Positions 1-8,862 of a stretch of 64,000 nt of DNA are shown in pieces. Below the pieces are notes generated by a model. It did no database searches. It saw nothing but the letters and a program-made list of their open reading frames with translations, and had not been told where the DNA came from. A program made the translations under genes and the position numbers. How positions within the stretch are numbered: the stretch's first letter is position 1; the number at the start of each line of letters is the position of its first letter. Source of the stretch: Oscillospiraceae bacterium (GTDB taxonomy: Bacteria > Bacillota > Clostridia > Oscillospirales > Oscillospiraceae); the NCBI GenBank assembly GCA_009784725.1, contig WQXS01000006.1, positions 1 through 64,000 of the forward strand, written 5' to 3'.

Positions 1-7
1 GTTTATT

Positions 8-553
8 ATGGGTTTTTTCAAGTTTTCTATTAAGCAGCTCGTTGCAACAGCTATTGGTGCGGCTATTTTCTTTTTGCTTGCACGATTTCTGTCGTTCCCC
101 GTTTTCGCGAATACATATTTAACACTACAGTATGCGGTTCTCGGATTTTTCGCTGTTGTCTTCGGTCCGATTTGCGGAATTCTTATCGGTCTTATAGGAC
201 ACTTCTTTGTTGACCTCAGCTTTGGCTGGGGAATTTGGTGGAGCTGGGTCATTGCAAGTGCAATGGTCGGACTTCTTTCGGGCTTCATCCTCAAAGCAGG
301 TAAAGTTGAAGAAGGCGAGTTCGGAAAAGTTGATATTATCCGTTTCATTATCGGCAGCCTGGTTGTACACGCTGTATCATGGGGTCTTGTCGCACCGCTC
401 GGCGATATTCTCATCTATGCAGAGCCTGCAGATAAAGTTTTCACACAAGGTTTAATTGCAGGTGCAGGCAACTTTGTTATTACAGCTATCGTAGGCACAC
501 TGCTTGTCTTCGGTTATTCAAAGACCCGCACAAAGTCAGGAAGCCTTGACTAA
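8..553 (+). CDS. ECF transporter S component, UPF0397-like membrane protein
   Basis: 181 aa hydrophobic protein with the 'FGPICGILIGLIGHFFVDLSFGWGIWWSWVIAS' pattern typical of UPF0397; followed by ECF ATPase and T component genes. Confidence 0.88.
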   Translation: MGFFKFSIKQLVATAIGAAIFFLLARFLSFPVFANTYLTLQYAVLGFFAVVFGPICGILIGLIGHFFVDLSFGWGIWWSWVIASAMVGLLSGFILKAGKVEEGEFGKVDIIRFIIGSLVVHAVSWGLVAPLGDILIYAEPADKVFTQGLIAGAGNFVITAIVGTLLVFGYSKTRTKSGSLD

Positions 554-562
554 TCTGCCGTC

Positions 563-2341
563 TTGACAAACGAAAGTAAAAGCGCTTTGCCGCAAAGCAA
601 CAAAATAAACTCTATGAGCAAAACATCACCGCTCATAGAGTTTGTTGATTTTACTTTTCAGTACAGAGCGCAAAAAAGACCTACTCTTTATGATATTAAC
701 CTAAAAATATACCCGGGCGAAAAAATACTTATCGCAGGACCGTCAGGCAGCGGAAAAAGTACTCTCGGCAGCTGCTTAAACGGTCTTATTCCGTTTAACT
801 ACACAGGAAAAATAAACGGAAAATCCACTATTTGCAATCAAGCTCCGGTCAGTATCTTTCAATTATCCGAGTTTGTCGGCTCTGTGCTTCAAGATACCGA
901 TGCCCAGTTTGTCGGTCTGTCAAGCGGTGAAGATATCGCATTTTCTCTTGAAAACAAAGCAAGACCAACGGTTGAAATGAAAGAACGTGTGCTCGAAGTC
1001 GCCAAGCTTGTCGGTGCAAGCGAGTATTTGTCGCATTCACCGCAAAGATTATCCGGCGGACAAAAGCAACGTGTCAGCATGGCGGGAGTTCTTATTGAAA
1101 ACTCTCCGATTCTGCTTCTTGACGAACCTTTGGCGGCTCTCGACCCCAGCACCGGTAAATATGCAATTGAACTTATTGACGATATTGCAAATAAAACCGG
1201 CTGTACCGTAATAATTATCGAGCACAGGCTCGAAGATGTTTTATGGAGGCACATCGACAGAGTTGTTTTATTTAACAATGGAAGAATAGTCGCCGACTCC
1301 TCACCCGATGAAATTGTAGCATCCGACAAGCTTATATCTATCGGAATCCGCAGGCCTCTGTATGTATCGGCACTCGACCGTGCGGGTATAGAAATTACCG
1401 CCGAGAAAAAACCCGGCAGAATCGATACAATAAAGCTTACGGATAATGAAAAAGTTAAAGTACAAGAGTGGGTACATACAGCCCTCCCTGACTCCGGAGC
1501 CGAAGACAGCATTTCCGGTAAAAACACACCCCTCCTTGAGGCAAAAAATGTCAGCTTCGTATATAATGAAAACAATAAGGAAGCATTAAAGAACATTAGC
1601 TTTAAGCTTTACTCCGGTGAAATGACAGCAATAGTCGGAGCTAACGGCGCAGGTAAAAGTACACTTGCAAAGATGATAGTCGGTTTTGAAGAACCTGCCG
1701 GCGGAGATATACTTTATAACGGCGAAAGTATGAAGGAGCTGACAATTCCCGAACGTGCCGAACGAATCGGATATGTTATGCAAAATCCGAACCAGATGAT
1801 ATGTAAGCCGATGATTTTCGACGAAGTCGCTCTTGGTTTACGTGCAAGAGGTGTTGCGGAAAATGAAATCGCCGAGCGTGTGGAGAAGGTCCTTGACATA
1901 TGCGGACTGACACGGTTTATAAAATGGCCGATTTCTGCGCTCAGCTACGGTCAAAAAAAGCGCGTAACAATAGCTGATGCACTTGTGCTTGAGCCGCAAA
2001 TAATCATTCTTGACGAACCGACAGCCGGTCAGGATTGGCGGCATTATACCGATATAATGGAATTTCTGGCAAGCCTGAACAGGCAAGGTGTTACTGTCTT
2101 AATGATAACCCATGATATGCATTTATGCCTTGAATACGCAAGACGTGCTTTAATATTTTCCGACGGCGAATTATTGGCAGATAAACCTGTATATGAGATT
2201 TTATCCGATCCGGCTCTTGCTGCACGTGCAAATCTTCGTGAAACAAGCTTATATGAGCTTTCAAACATCTGCGGTATAGAAGACTCTGCATCATTGGTCC
2301 GGGCATATATCAACAATGAATCCTCCGGAGGGAAAAAATGA
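563..2341 (+). CDS. ECF transporter dual ATP-binding protein (two fused ABC ATPase domains)
   Basis: Two Walker A motifs (GPSGSGKST, GANGAGKST) and two signature/Walker B sets (LSGGQKQR..LLLDEP; LSYGQKKR..IILDEP) in one 592 aa ORF. Confidence 0.93.
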   Translation: MTNESKSALPQSNKINSMSKTSPLIEFVDFTFQYRAQKRPTLYDINLKIYPGEKILIAGPSGSGKSTLGSCLNGLIPFNYTGKINGKSTICNQAPVSIFQLSEFVGSVLQDTDAQFVGLSSGEDIAFSLENKARPTVEMKERVLEVAKLVGASEYLSHSPQRLSGGQKQRVSMAGVLIENSPILLLDEPLAALDPSTGKYAIELIDDIANKTGCTVIIIEHRLEDVLWRHIDRVVLFNNGRIVADSSPDEIVASDKLISIGIRRPLYVSALDRAGIEITAEKKPGRIDTIKLTDNEKVKVQEWVHTALPDSGAEDSISGKNTPLLEAKNVSFVYNENNKEALKNISFKLYSGEMTAIVGANGAGKSTLAKMIVGFEEPAGGDILYNGESMKELTIPERAERIGYVMQNPNQMICKPMIFDEVALGLRARGVAENEIAERVEKVLDICGLTRFIKWPISALSYGQKKRVTIADALVLEPQIIILDEPTAGQDWRHYTDIMEFLASLNRQGVTVLMITHDMHLCLEYARRALIFSDGELLADKPVYEILSDPALAARANLRETSLYELSNICGIEDSASLVRAYINNESSGGKK

Positions 2342-3162
2342 AGGTTTTTGGATACATACCAAAAGATACACCGGTACACAAACTGACGGGCGCATCAAAG
2401 CTAATCCTGACGTTTGCCCTTAGTATTGCTGCAATGATAACCTTTGACACAAGGTTTATGCTTTTTGTCATAGTTATATCATTTGTTTTATTTTCAATAT
2501 CGGGTATCAGATTTTCAGATTTTAAAGCAATTCTTGCTTTACTAATATTATTTATGATCGTAAATAACATAGCAATTTTTCTGTTTGCACCTGAGCAGGG
2601 TGTTTTGATTTACGGAACACGCCACGAGATTATGCACATAACGGGCAGATACTCAGTAACATCCGAACAATTGTTTTACCAATTAAATGTCACATTAAAA
2701 TACTTTGCAATCGTTCCTGTTGCTCTTGTTTTCTTTTTAACAACCGAACCCGGTGAGTTTGCATCATCACTCAACACAATAAAAGCCCATTATAAAGTTG
2801 CGTATGCCGTGTCTCTGTCACTCAGGTATATCCCCGATATTCAAAGATCTTACAGAGAAATAAGTCAGGCTCAGCAGGCACGCGGAATAAATATTTCAAA
2901 AAAAGCGTCAATCAGAGCACGCATTGCAGGAATATTAACTATTTTGTTCCCGCTTGTATTTTCGAGCCTTGACAAGGTTGAACTTATCAGTAACGCAATG
3001 GAGCTTCGCGGATTCGGGCGGCTCAATAAACGCACATGGTATTCGACACGCCCGTTTACAGTGTGGGATTACATAATTACCGGCTTTAGTATTCTATGTA
3101 TTCTTTTGTCGGTTTTTACAATAATAATCAACGGCGGAAGATTCTATAATCCTTTTGTATAA
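2338..3162 (+). CDS. ECF transporter T component (EcfT-like)
   Basis: Polytopic membrane protein with 'QAQQARGI' and 'AMELRGFG' coupling motifs; start overlaps the stop of the ATPase gene. Confidence 0.9.
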   Translation: MKVFGYIPKDTPVHKLTGASKLILTFALSIAAMITFDTRFMLFVIVISFVLFSISGIRFSDFKAILALLILFMIVNNIAIFLFAPEQGVLIYGTRHEIMHITGRYSVTSEQLFYQLNVTLKYFAIVPVALVFFLTTEPGEFASSLNTIKAHYKVAYAVSLSLRYIPDIQRSYREISQAQQARGINISKKASIRARIAGILTILFPLVFSSLDKVELISNAMELRGFGRLNKRTWYSTRPFTVWDYIITGFSILCILLSVFTIIINGGRFYNPFV

Positions 3163-3233
3163 ATCAGATGAGACATAATTGCAGTTTTATGCAGTTTTAT
3201 CCTGTTTTATGCTCCTTTTTGTCATCCTTTGTC

Positions 3234-3263
3234 TTGACATTTTGTTGATAATTGTATTATTAT
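3234..3263 (+). promoter_or_regulatory. sigma-A type promoter upstream of the oligopeptide ABC operon
   Basis: TTGACA, 18 nt, TATTAT. Confidence 0.55.
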
Positions 3264-3376
3264 ACAGATTGCTGTCTTTATATTAATTGTTTTATACATT
3301 AAATAAAAGAAAAAATACGTTAAATCGTAAGTATTTAAACAAATGCAAACATAATGGAAAGGATAATTATTCAAAA

Positions 3377-4888
3377 ATGAAACGTTTACTCTCGATTCTG
3401 CTCGCAGTTGCGTTATCTGCGATTCTGCTCTCAGCATGCGGTGGTAATACCGCTTCTCACGACGGTGGTGACATCACCATTGTTCAAGCTCTCGACATGG
3501 TATCCTGGGACCCGAACGCCACCTCGGACCTTTCAAACGGCTATGTCATAAATAATGTTTACAGCAAACTGTTTACATTCGACGAAAACATCAACGGTAT
3601 CCCCGAGCTTACAAAAGAATATACTCTTGTCAGCGACACCGAATGGCATTTTACCATTTATGATAATGTTAAAACCCATGACGGCAACATCCTGACAGCA
3701 GACGACGTTGTTTACTCGTTGAACAGAACAAAAAACGGTACCATTATAGGTGCGCTGTTTGCTCCTGTTAATGAGATAACAAAAGTCGATGAATTTACAA
3801 TTTCCATCACAACAAACGGTCCTTACCCGTCGCTTCCGACAGCACTTACCCATCAATCGACCTGTATCGTTCCAAGAAGCTACATCGACCATGCAGAAGC
3901 AAATGACGACTGGTCACATCCGATCGGCACAGGACGCTACACATTCGGAAGCCGTATGATCGGTGATAATATCGTACTAAACCGCTTTGAAGATTATTAT
4001 GATCAAAGTGATAAAGCAATGAACAACAGCCTTACATTTAAAATCATCCCCGAAGGTTCTGCAAGAACAATCGCTGTTGAAACAGGCGAAGCCGATCTTA
4101 ATGTCGATTTCAGCACAATGGATTATGACATGGTTCAAGGCAACCCCGACCTGACTCTCCATTCACACCAGTCACAGTCGGTGTGGCATCTTGGTATGGA
4201 CTGTACAAATCCGAACTTCCAAAATATCCTTGTACGTCAGGCAATCAGCTTTGCTATCGACCGCGCGGCAGCTCTTGAAGTAGGCCATAACGGACACGGA
4301 ACAGTTATGTACAACAGCTCAACAATAGCACCGACATGTCTCGGCGCAGTCGTTAACCCGCTCGATATGTATGAATATAATCCGGATAAAGCAAAGGAGC
4401 TTATGGCACAGGCAGGTGTTGACGGGTTTTCTACGGAAATCATTGTTTTCCGCGATGAAGCTCAGCGTATTGCAACTCTTGTGCAAGCAAACCTTGCGGA
4501 AATAGGCATAGATGCAACCATTAACCGCATTGAAAACGCTGTATTCGCCGACATGCTTGCAGCCAATGAGGTTCCGATGTTCATCACAAGCTGGGGAGCA
4601 TACTGGGATCCCGACATGTTCCTTACACGCAGATTCATTAACGAAGGCGGCGTCAACCGCAGCCACTATTTCAACGAAGGTCTTGAACCGCTGGTCCTTG
4701 CCGGACGCGCAAGCTTTGACAACAATGTACGTGCCGAGGCTTATGTAAAAGTGCAGGAATTTATGGCACCCGAAGCTCCCGAGGTAGACATGTATGTCAG
4801 CATTATGTTTGCACTTGCAAGAGCCGACCTTAACGGCGTCGAAATAAACGTGGAACGTCCTCACAACTACTACAAACTGCATTATTAA
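3377..4888 (+). CDS. oligopeptide/dipeptide ABC transporter substrate-binding lipoprotein
   Basis: Lipoprotein signal LLSAC; SBP family 5 pattern (SWDPNATSDLSNGYV.., PIGTGRYTF). ATG at 3377 preferred over the ORF-track start at 3287. Confidence 0.92.
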   Translation: MKRLLSILLAVALSAILLSACGGNTASHDGGDITIVQALDMVSWDPNATSDLSNGYVINNVYSKLFTFDENINGIPELTKEYTLVSDTEWHFTIYDNVKTHDGNILTADDVVYSLNRTKNGTIIGALFAPVNEITKVDEFTISITTNGPYPSLPTALTHQSTCIVPRSYIDHAEANDDWSHPIGTGRYTFGSRMIGDNIVLNRFEDYYDQSDKAMNNSLTFKIIPEGSARTIAVETGEADLNVDFSTMDYDMVQGNPDLTLHSHQSQSVWHLGMDCTNPNFQNILVRQAISFAIDRAAALEVGHNGHGTVMYNSSTIAPTCLGAVVNPLDMYEYNPDKAKELMAQAGVDGFSTEIIVFRDEAQRIATLVQANLAEIGIDATINRIENAVFADMLAANEVPMFITSWGAYWDPDMFLTRRFINEGGVNRSHYFNEGLEPLVLAGRASFDNNVRAEAYVKVQEFMAPEAPEVDMYVSIMFALARADLNGVEINVERPHNYYKLHY

Positions 4889-4906
4889 ACCACTATAAAC
4901 AGTGCG

Positions 4907-4947
4907 GTGCGGACACTCCCGTCACGGCGAATGTCCGCACTATTCCT
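4907..4947 (+). terminator. intercistronic hairpin with T-rich tail between SBP and permease genes
   Basis: GTGCGGACA / TGTCCGCAC arms followed by TATTCCTTTTTTT. Confidence 0.6.
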
Positions 4948-4980
4948 TTTTTTGAGGTAATATAACGGGAGAGTAATTAA

Positions 4981-5922
4981 ATGATCAGATACATTTTAAA
5001 AAGATTACTGGCGATGATACCCGTCATTTTGGCGCTTACTTTTGTGGTTTTTACTATTATGTATCTTACACCGGGCGACCCGACTGCCCGAATTCTCGGA
5101 AATGAGTACACTGCAGAAGCGAGTGCTATTCTTAAAACGGAGTTGGGTATTGACAGGCCTTTTATTGTGCAATATTTCAGTTATCTGGGAGGATTATTGC
5201 AAGGCGATTTCGGCAGATCATATATAACAATGGCTCCGGTCAGTGACGAGCTTTTTGCACGTTTTCCGAATACATTTACAATAGTAATATGGGCAATGGT
5301 ATTTTGCGTTGGTGTGGGACTCCCGATTGGAGTACTCTCGGCAACAAAACCAAACTCGGTGTTTTCAAATATAACAATGGTCATAAGCCTTCTTGGTGTT
5401 TCGCTTCCGATATTCTGGCTCGGGCTTCTGCTTATTCTTTTATTTTCGGTTAATCTCGGCTGGCTTCCCGCAGGCAGCATGAACCACGGTTTCAGAAGTA
5501 TTATATTACCCGCAATCACACTCGGCGCAAACTACATGGCAAATGTCATGAGAACAACAAGATCGTCCATGCTTGAAGCAATCCGTCAGGATTATATACG
5601 CACGGCAAGGGCAAAAGGTGTTGATAAAGGCAGCGTTATAAGAAAACACGCTCTGCCGAACGCACTTATGCCGACAATAACTGTTGTAGGTATGAATATC
5701 GGCGCATTACTCGGCGGTGCGGTTCTTACCGAAACGGTTTTTTCAATTCCCGGCACAGGACGCCTGCTTGTTGACTCGATCGGCAGCAGAGATACCCCCA
5801 TGGTTCTCGGCTGTCTTGTCATAATGGCTGTGTGCGTTGCGATATCCAACTTAATAGTTGACCTTATCTACGCTTATATAGACCCGCGCATAAAAGCGGA
5901 GTACGCGGGAGGTGAGGCATAA
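4981..5922 (+). CDS. oligopeptide ABC transporter permease, DppB/OppB type
   Basis: 313 aa; 'YLTPGDPTARILG' N-terminus and 'DYIRTARAKGV' EAA loop. Confidence 0.93.
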   Translation: MIRYILKRLLAMIPVILALTFVVFTIMYLTPGDPTARILGNEYTAEASAILKTELGIDRPFIVQYFSYLGGLLQGDFGRSYITMAPVSDELFARFPNTFTIVIWAMVFCVGVGLPIGVLSATKPNSVFSNITMVISLLGVSLPIFWLGLLLILLFSVNLGWLPAGSMNHGFRSIILPAITLGANYMANVMRTTRSSMLEAIRQDYIRTARAKGVDKGSVIRKHALPNALMPTITVVGMNIGALLGGAVLTETVFSIPGTGRLLVDSIGSRDTPMVLGCLVIMAVCVAISNLIVDLIYAYIDPRIKAEYAGGEA

Positions 5923-6833
5923 TGGCAGAAACTCCCGAAGTAAAGACATACAGTACAAAAAAAGATTTCATGAAAAAGTTCAAGAAAAAAAGCCGCTTTA
6001 TGGAGCTTTGGTACCGTTTTCTTAAAAACAAACCTGCTGTAATAGGTCTTATCCTTTTTATTACTATTGTACTGCTTGCAATATGTGCTCCTCTGATTGC
6101 CGATTATAACGAAGTTGCAATTAAAATCGACATGGGCAACCGCTTTAATCCGCCGTTTACCGATAATCTGCTTGGTACCGATGAGTTTGGCAGGGATATA
6201 TTTGCACGGATAGTTCACGGTGCCCGTATATCACTGACTATCGGGATATCTGCAATTACTGTTTCTTTTCTCCTTGGCGGAGCTCTGGGTTCCATCGCCG
6301 GCTTTTTCGGCGGAAGGTTCGACGGCTGGATAATGAGAGCAATGGATGTTTTTCTTTGCTTGCCCGATATGCTGCTCGCAATAGCAATCGTCGCCGCTTT
6401 CGGAGTAAGTACACTTAATATTACACTTGCAATAGGGCTTGCATTTACACCAAGAATGTCACGTGTCGTACGTGCGGCAGTCATGAGTGTACGCGGCAAC
6501 GAGTATGTTGAAGCGGCAAGATGCATAGGAGCAAGAAACGGCAGAATAATAACAAGGCACGTTCTTATAAACTGTGTCGGGCCTATTATTGTGCAGATAA
6601 CACTTTATGTGGCAAATGCAATTCTTACGATTTCCGCACTCAGCTTCATCGGTCTCGGAATCGAAATCCCGACACCCGAATGGGGAAATATGCTTGCAGA
6701 AGGCAGAGCGGCAATGCGCCAATACCCTCATTTAGTCATTGCACCCGGACTTGCCATATTCTTTACAATACTTTCGCTCAATCTGCTTGGTGACGGGCTT
6801 AGAGATACACTCGATCCGAGACTTAAACAATAG
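5922..6833 (+). CDS. oligopeptide ABC transporter permease, DppC/OppC type
   Basis: 303 aa; '[23 protein letters not shown]' motif. Confidence 0.94.
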   Translation: MAETPEVKTYSTKKDFMKKFKKKSRFMELWYRFLKNKPAVIGLILFITIVLLAICAPLIADYNEVAIKIDMGNRFNPPFTDNLLGTDEFGRDIFARIVHGARISLTIGISAITVSFLLGGALGSIAGFFGGRFDGWIMRAMDVFLCLPDMLLAIAIVAAFGVSTLNITLAIGLAFTPRMSRVVRAAVMSVRGNEYVEAARCIGARNGRIITRHVLINCVGPIIVQITLYVANAILTISALSFIGLGIEIPTPEWGNMLAEGRAAMRQYPHLVIAPGLAIFFTILSLNLLGDGLRDTLDPRLKQ

Positions 6834-6844
6834 GAGATGAGATT

Positions 6845-7849
6845 ATGAGTGACTCGTTAAATATTTTAGACATAAAAAATCTTACTATTGAATATTCAAG
6901 TGATGATGATGTTGTTAAGGCTGTAAACAACGTCAATATAGTCATCTCAAAAGGCAAAACACTTGGGCTTGTCGGTGAAACAGGTGCGGGAAAAACTACA
7001 ACTGCTTTGTCGATACTCAACTTAGTACCGGAACCGCAGGGGAAAATAATATCCGGCGAGGTTTTCCTTGCAGGCGAAGATGTTCTGTCAATGAAGGAAA
7101 AACGGCTTCTCGAAGTCCGGGGCGATAAGGTCGCAATGATTTTCCAGGACCCGATGACATCACTCAACCCGATAAAAACCGTTGGCGAGCAAATCGCCGA
7201 AGGCATTAGAATACACAGTAAATTAAACAAAAAAGACGCAGCGGTCAAAGCAAGAGAAATGCTGGAGCTTGTGGGTATCCCGGGAGACAGAATACTCGAG
7301 TACCCCCATCAGTTTTCAGGCGGTATGAAACAGCGTGTCGTTATTGCAATCGCTCTTGCATGCAAACCCGATTTACTGATAGCAGACGAACCGACAACAG
7401 CACTTGACGTAACGATTCAGGCACAGGTGCTTAAACTCATTAATGAACTAAAGCAAAGCTATGACATGTCAATGCTGATGATAACCCACGATTTGGGAAT
7501 CGTTGCCGAGGTCTGTGATGAAGTATCCATAATGTATGCAGGACGGATAATAGAACACGGAAGCCTTGAAGATATTTTTGATAATAAGATGCACCCATAT
7601 ACAAAGGGGCTTTTCGACTCGCTTCCAAATATCGAGGACAGACGCTCGGAGCTTAAACCTATTAAAGGATTAATGCCCGACCCGACAAATCTACCCTCCG
7701 GCTGCGCATTCCACCCGAGATGCGACTATGCGAGGCCCGAATGTTCGGTTGAGCAGCCAAAGGGTAAGAAAATCAGCGATTCTCACTATATTGAATGTCA
7801 TTTATACAATGAAACAACAGAAAACAAGCTTGGAGGTACGAATGAATGA
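6845..7849 (+). CDS. oligopeptide ABC transporter ATP-binding protein, DppD/OppD type
   Basis: Walker [18 protein letters not shown] signature, C-terminal oligopeptide-type '[11 protein letters not shown]' cysteine motif. Confidence 0.94.
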   Translation: MSDSLNILDIKNLTIEYSSDDDVVKAVNNVNIVISKGKTLGLVGETGAGKTTTALSILNLVPEPQGKIISGEVFLAGEDVLSMKEKRLLEVRGDKVAMIFQDPMTSLNPIKTVGEQIAEGIRIHSKLNKKDAAVKAREMLELVGIPGDRILEYPHQFSGGMKQRVVIAIALACKPDLLIADEPTTALDVTIQAQVLKLINELKQSYDMSMLMITHDLGIVAEVCDEVSIMYAGRIIEHGSLEDIFDNKMHPYTKGLFDSLPNIEDRRSELKPIKGLMPDPTNLPSGCAFHPRCDYARPECSVEQPKGKKISDSHYIECHLYNETTENKLGGTNE

Positions 7850-8796
7850 GCACTCCGTTGCTTGATGTAAAAAACCTCAAAAAATATTTCAAAACGCCAA
7901 AGGGACTGCTCCATGCAGTCGATGATGTCACTTTTACTATAGATGCGGGCAAAACTCTCGGTATCGTAGGTGAATCCGGCTGCGGCAAAACAACGGCAGG
8001 GCGTGCGATTTTAAGGCTTATCGAACCGACAGGCGGAGAAATCAACTTTGACGGTGTTGACATTGCTCGACTCAAAAAGAAAGAGCTGCTCCAAATGCGC
8101 CGCCACATGCAGCTTATTTTCCAGGACCCCTTTTCGTCCTTAAATCCGAGAAAAACTATCTTGCAAACAATTGAAGAGCCGATAATTTTAGCAAAGCTGA
8201 TTCCCGACAAGGACAAACGTTTTATGCGTGTTCTCGAACTAATGGAAACAGTCGGGCTTGCAGAGCGTCTTATCAACGCCTATCCGCATGAGCTTGACGG
8301 CGGACGCAGACAACGCATCGGCATAGCCCGTGCTCTTGCGGTCGAGCCGAAATTTATAGTTTGCGATGAGCCTGTTTCCGCACTTGATGTATCCATCCAA
8401 GCACAGATACTCAATTTAATGAAGCAGATCCAACGAAACTCAAATCTCACATATATTTTCATCACGCATGACCTGTCTGTTGTCAATCACTTTTCAGATG
8501 ATATAATCGTTATGTACCTCGGACGGCTTGTGGAAAAAGCCCCTGCCGAGGAGCTTTTCTCCAAACCCTTGCATCCATATACTAAAGCGTTGCTTTCGGC
8601 AATTCCGGTCCCCCGCATCCGCAACCGTCCGGAACGTATCCTGCTAAAAGGTGAAATAACATCACCCATTGCGCCGGAACCAATTTGCAGATTCGCAGGC
8701 CGCTGCGATTCATGCGAGCAGATATGTAACGAAAGCGAACCCCCACTGGTGGAAATCTCACCAAACCACTTCGTCGCATGCCACCTGGTAAAATAA
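7846..8796 (+). CDS. oligopeptide ABC transporter ATP-binding protein, DppF/OppF type
   Basis: Walker [10 protein letters not shown], '[11 protein letters not shown]', C-terminal '[14 protein letters not shown]'. The signature reads LDGGRRQR. Confidence 0.93.
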   Translation: MSTPLLDVKNLKKYFKTPKGLLHAVDDVTFTIDAGKTLGIVGESGCGKTTAGRAILRLIEPTGGEINFDGVDIARLKKKELLQMRRHMQLIFQDPFSSLNPRKTILQTIEEPIILAKLIPDKDKRFMRVLELMETVGLAERLINAYPHELDGGRRQRIGIARALAVEPKFIVCDEPVSALDVSIQAQILNLMKQIQRNSNLTYIFITHDLSVVNHFSDDIIVMYLGRLVEKAPAEELFSKPLHPYTKALLSAIPVPRIRNRPERILLKGEITSPIAPEPICRFAGRCDSCEQICNESEPPLVEISPNHFVACHLVK

Positions 8797-8862
8797 TTTT
8801 ATTGTATATATCCGTAATAATATTGTATAATTATTCTCCAACTAAAAGTAGAAGAGGGATTA

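Noticed and set aside
889-1596. 235-aa minus-strand ORF
   Set aside because: Antisense to the ECF dual ATPase gene, no family motif.
3287-3376. N-terminal extension of the oligopeptide SBP ORF
   Set aside because: A lipoprotein signal peptide begins at the internal ATG 3377, so the upstream part is leader.
4319-4882. 187-aa minus-strand ORF (and similar antisense ORFs at 10453-10971, 35509-36093, 53919-54362)
   Set aside because: Shadow ORFs of well-supported genes; Cys-rich or Ser-rich composition typical of antisense frames.
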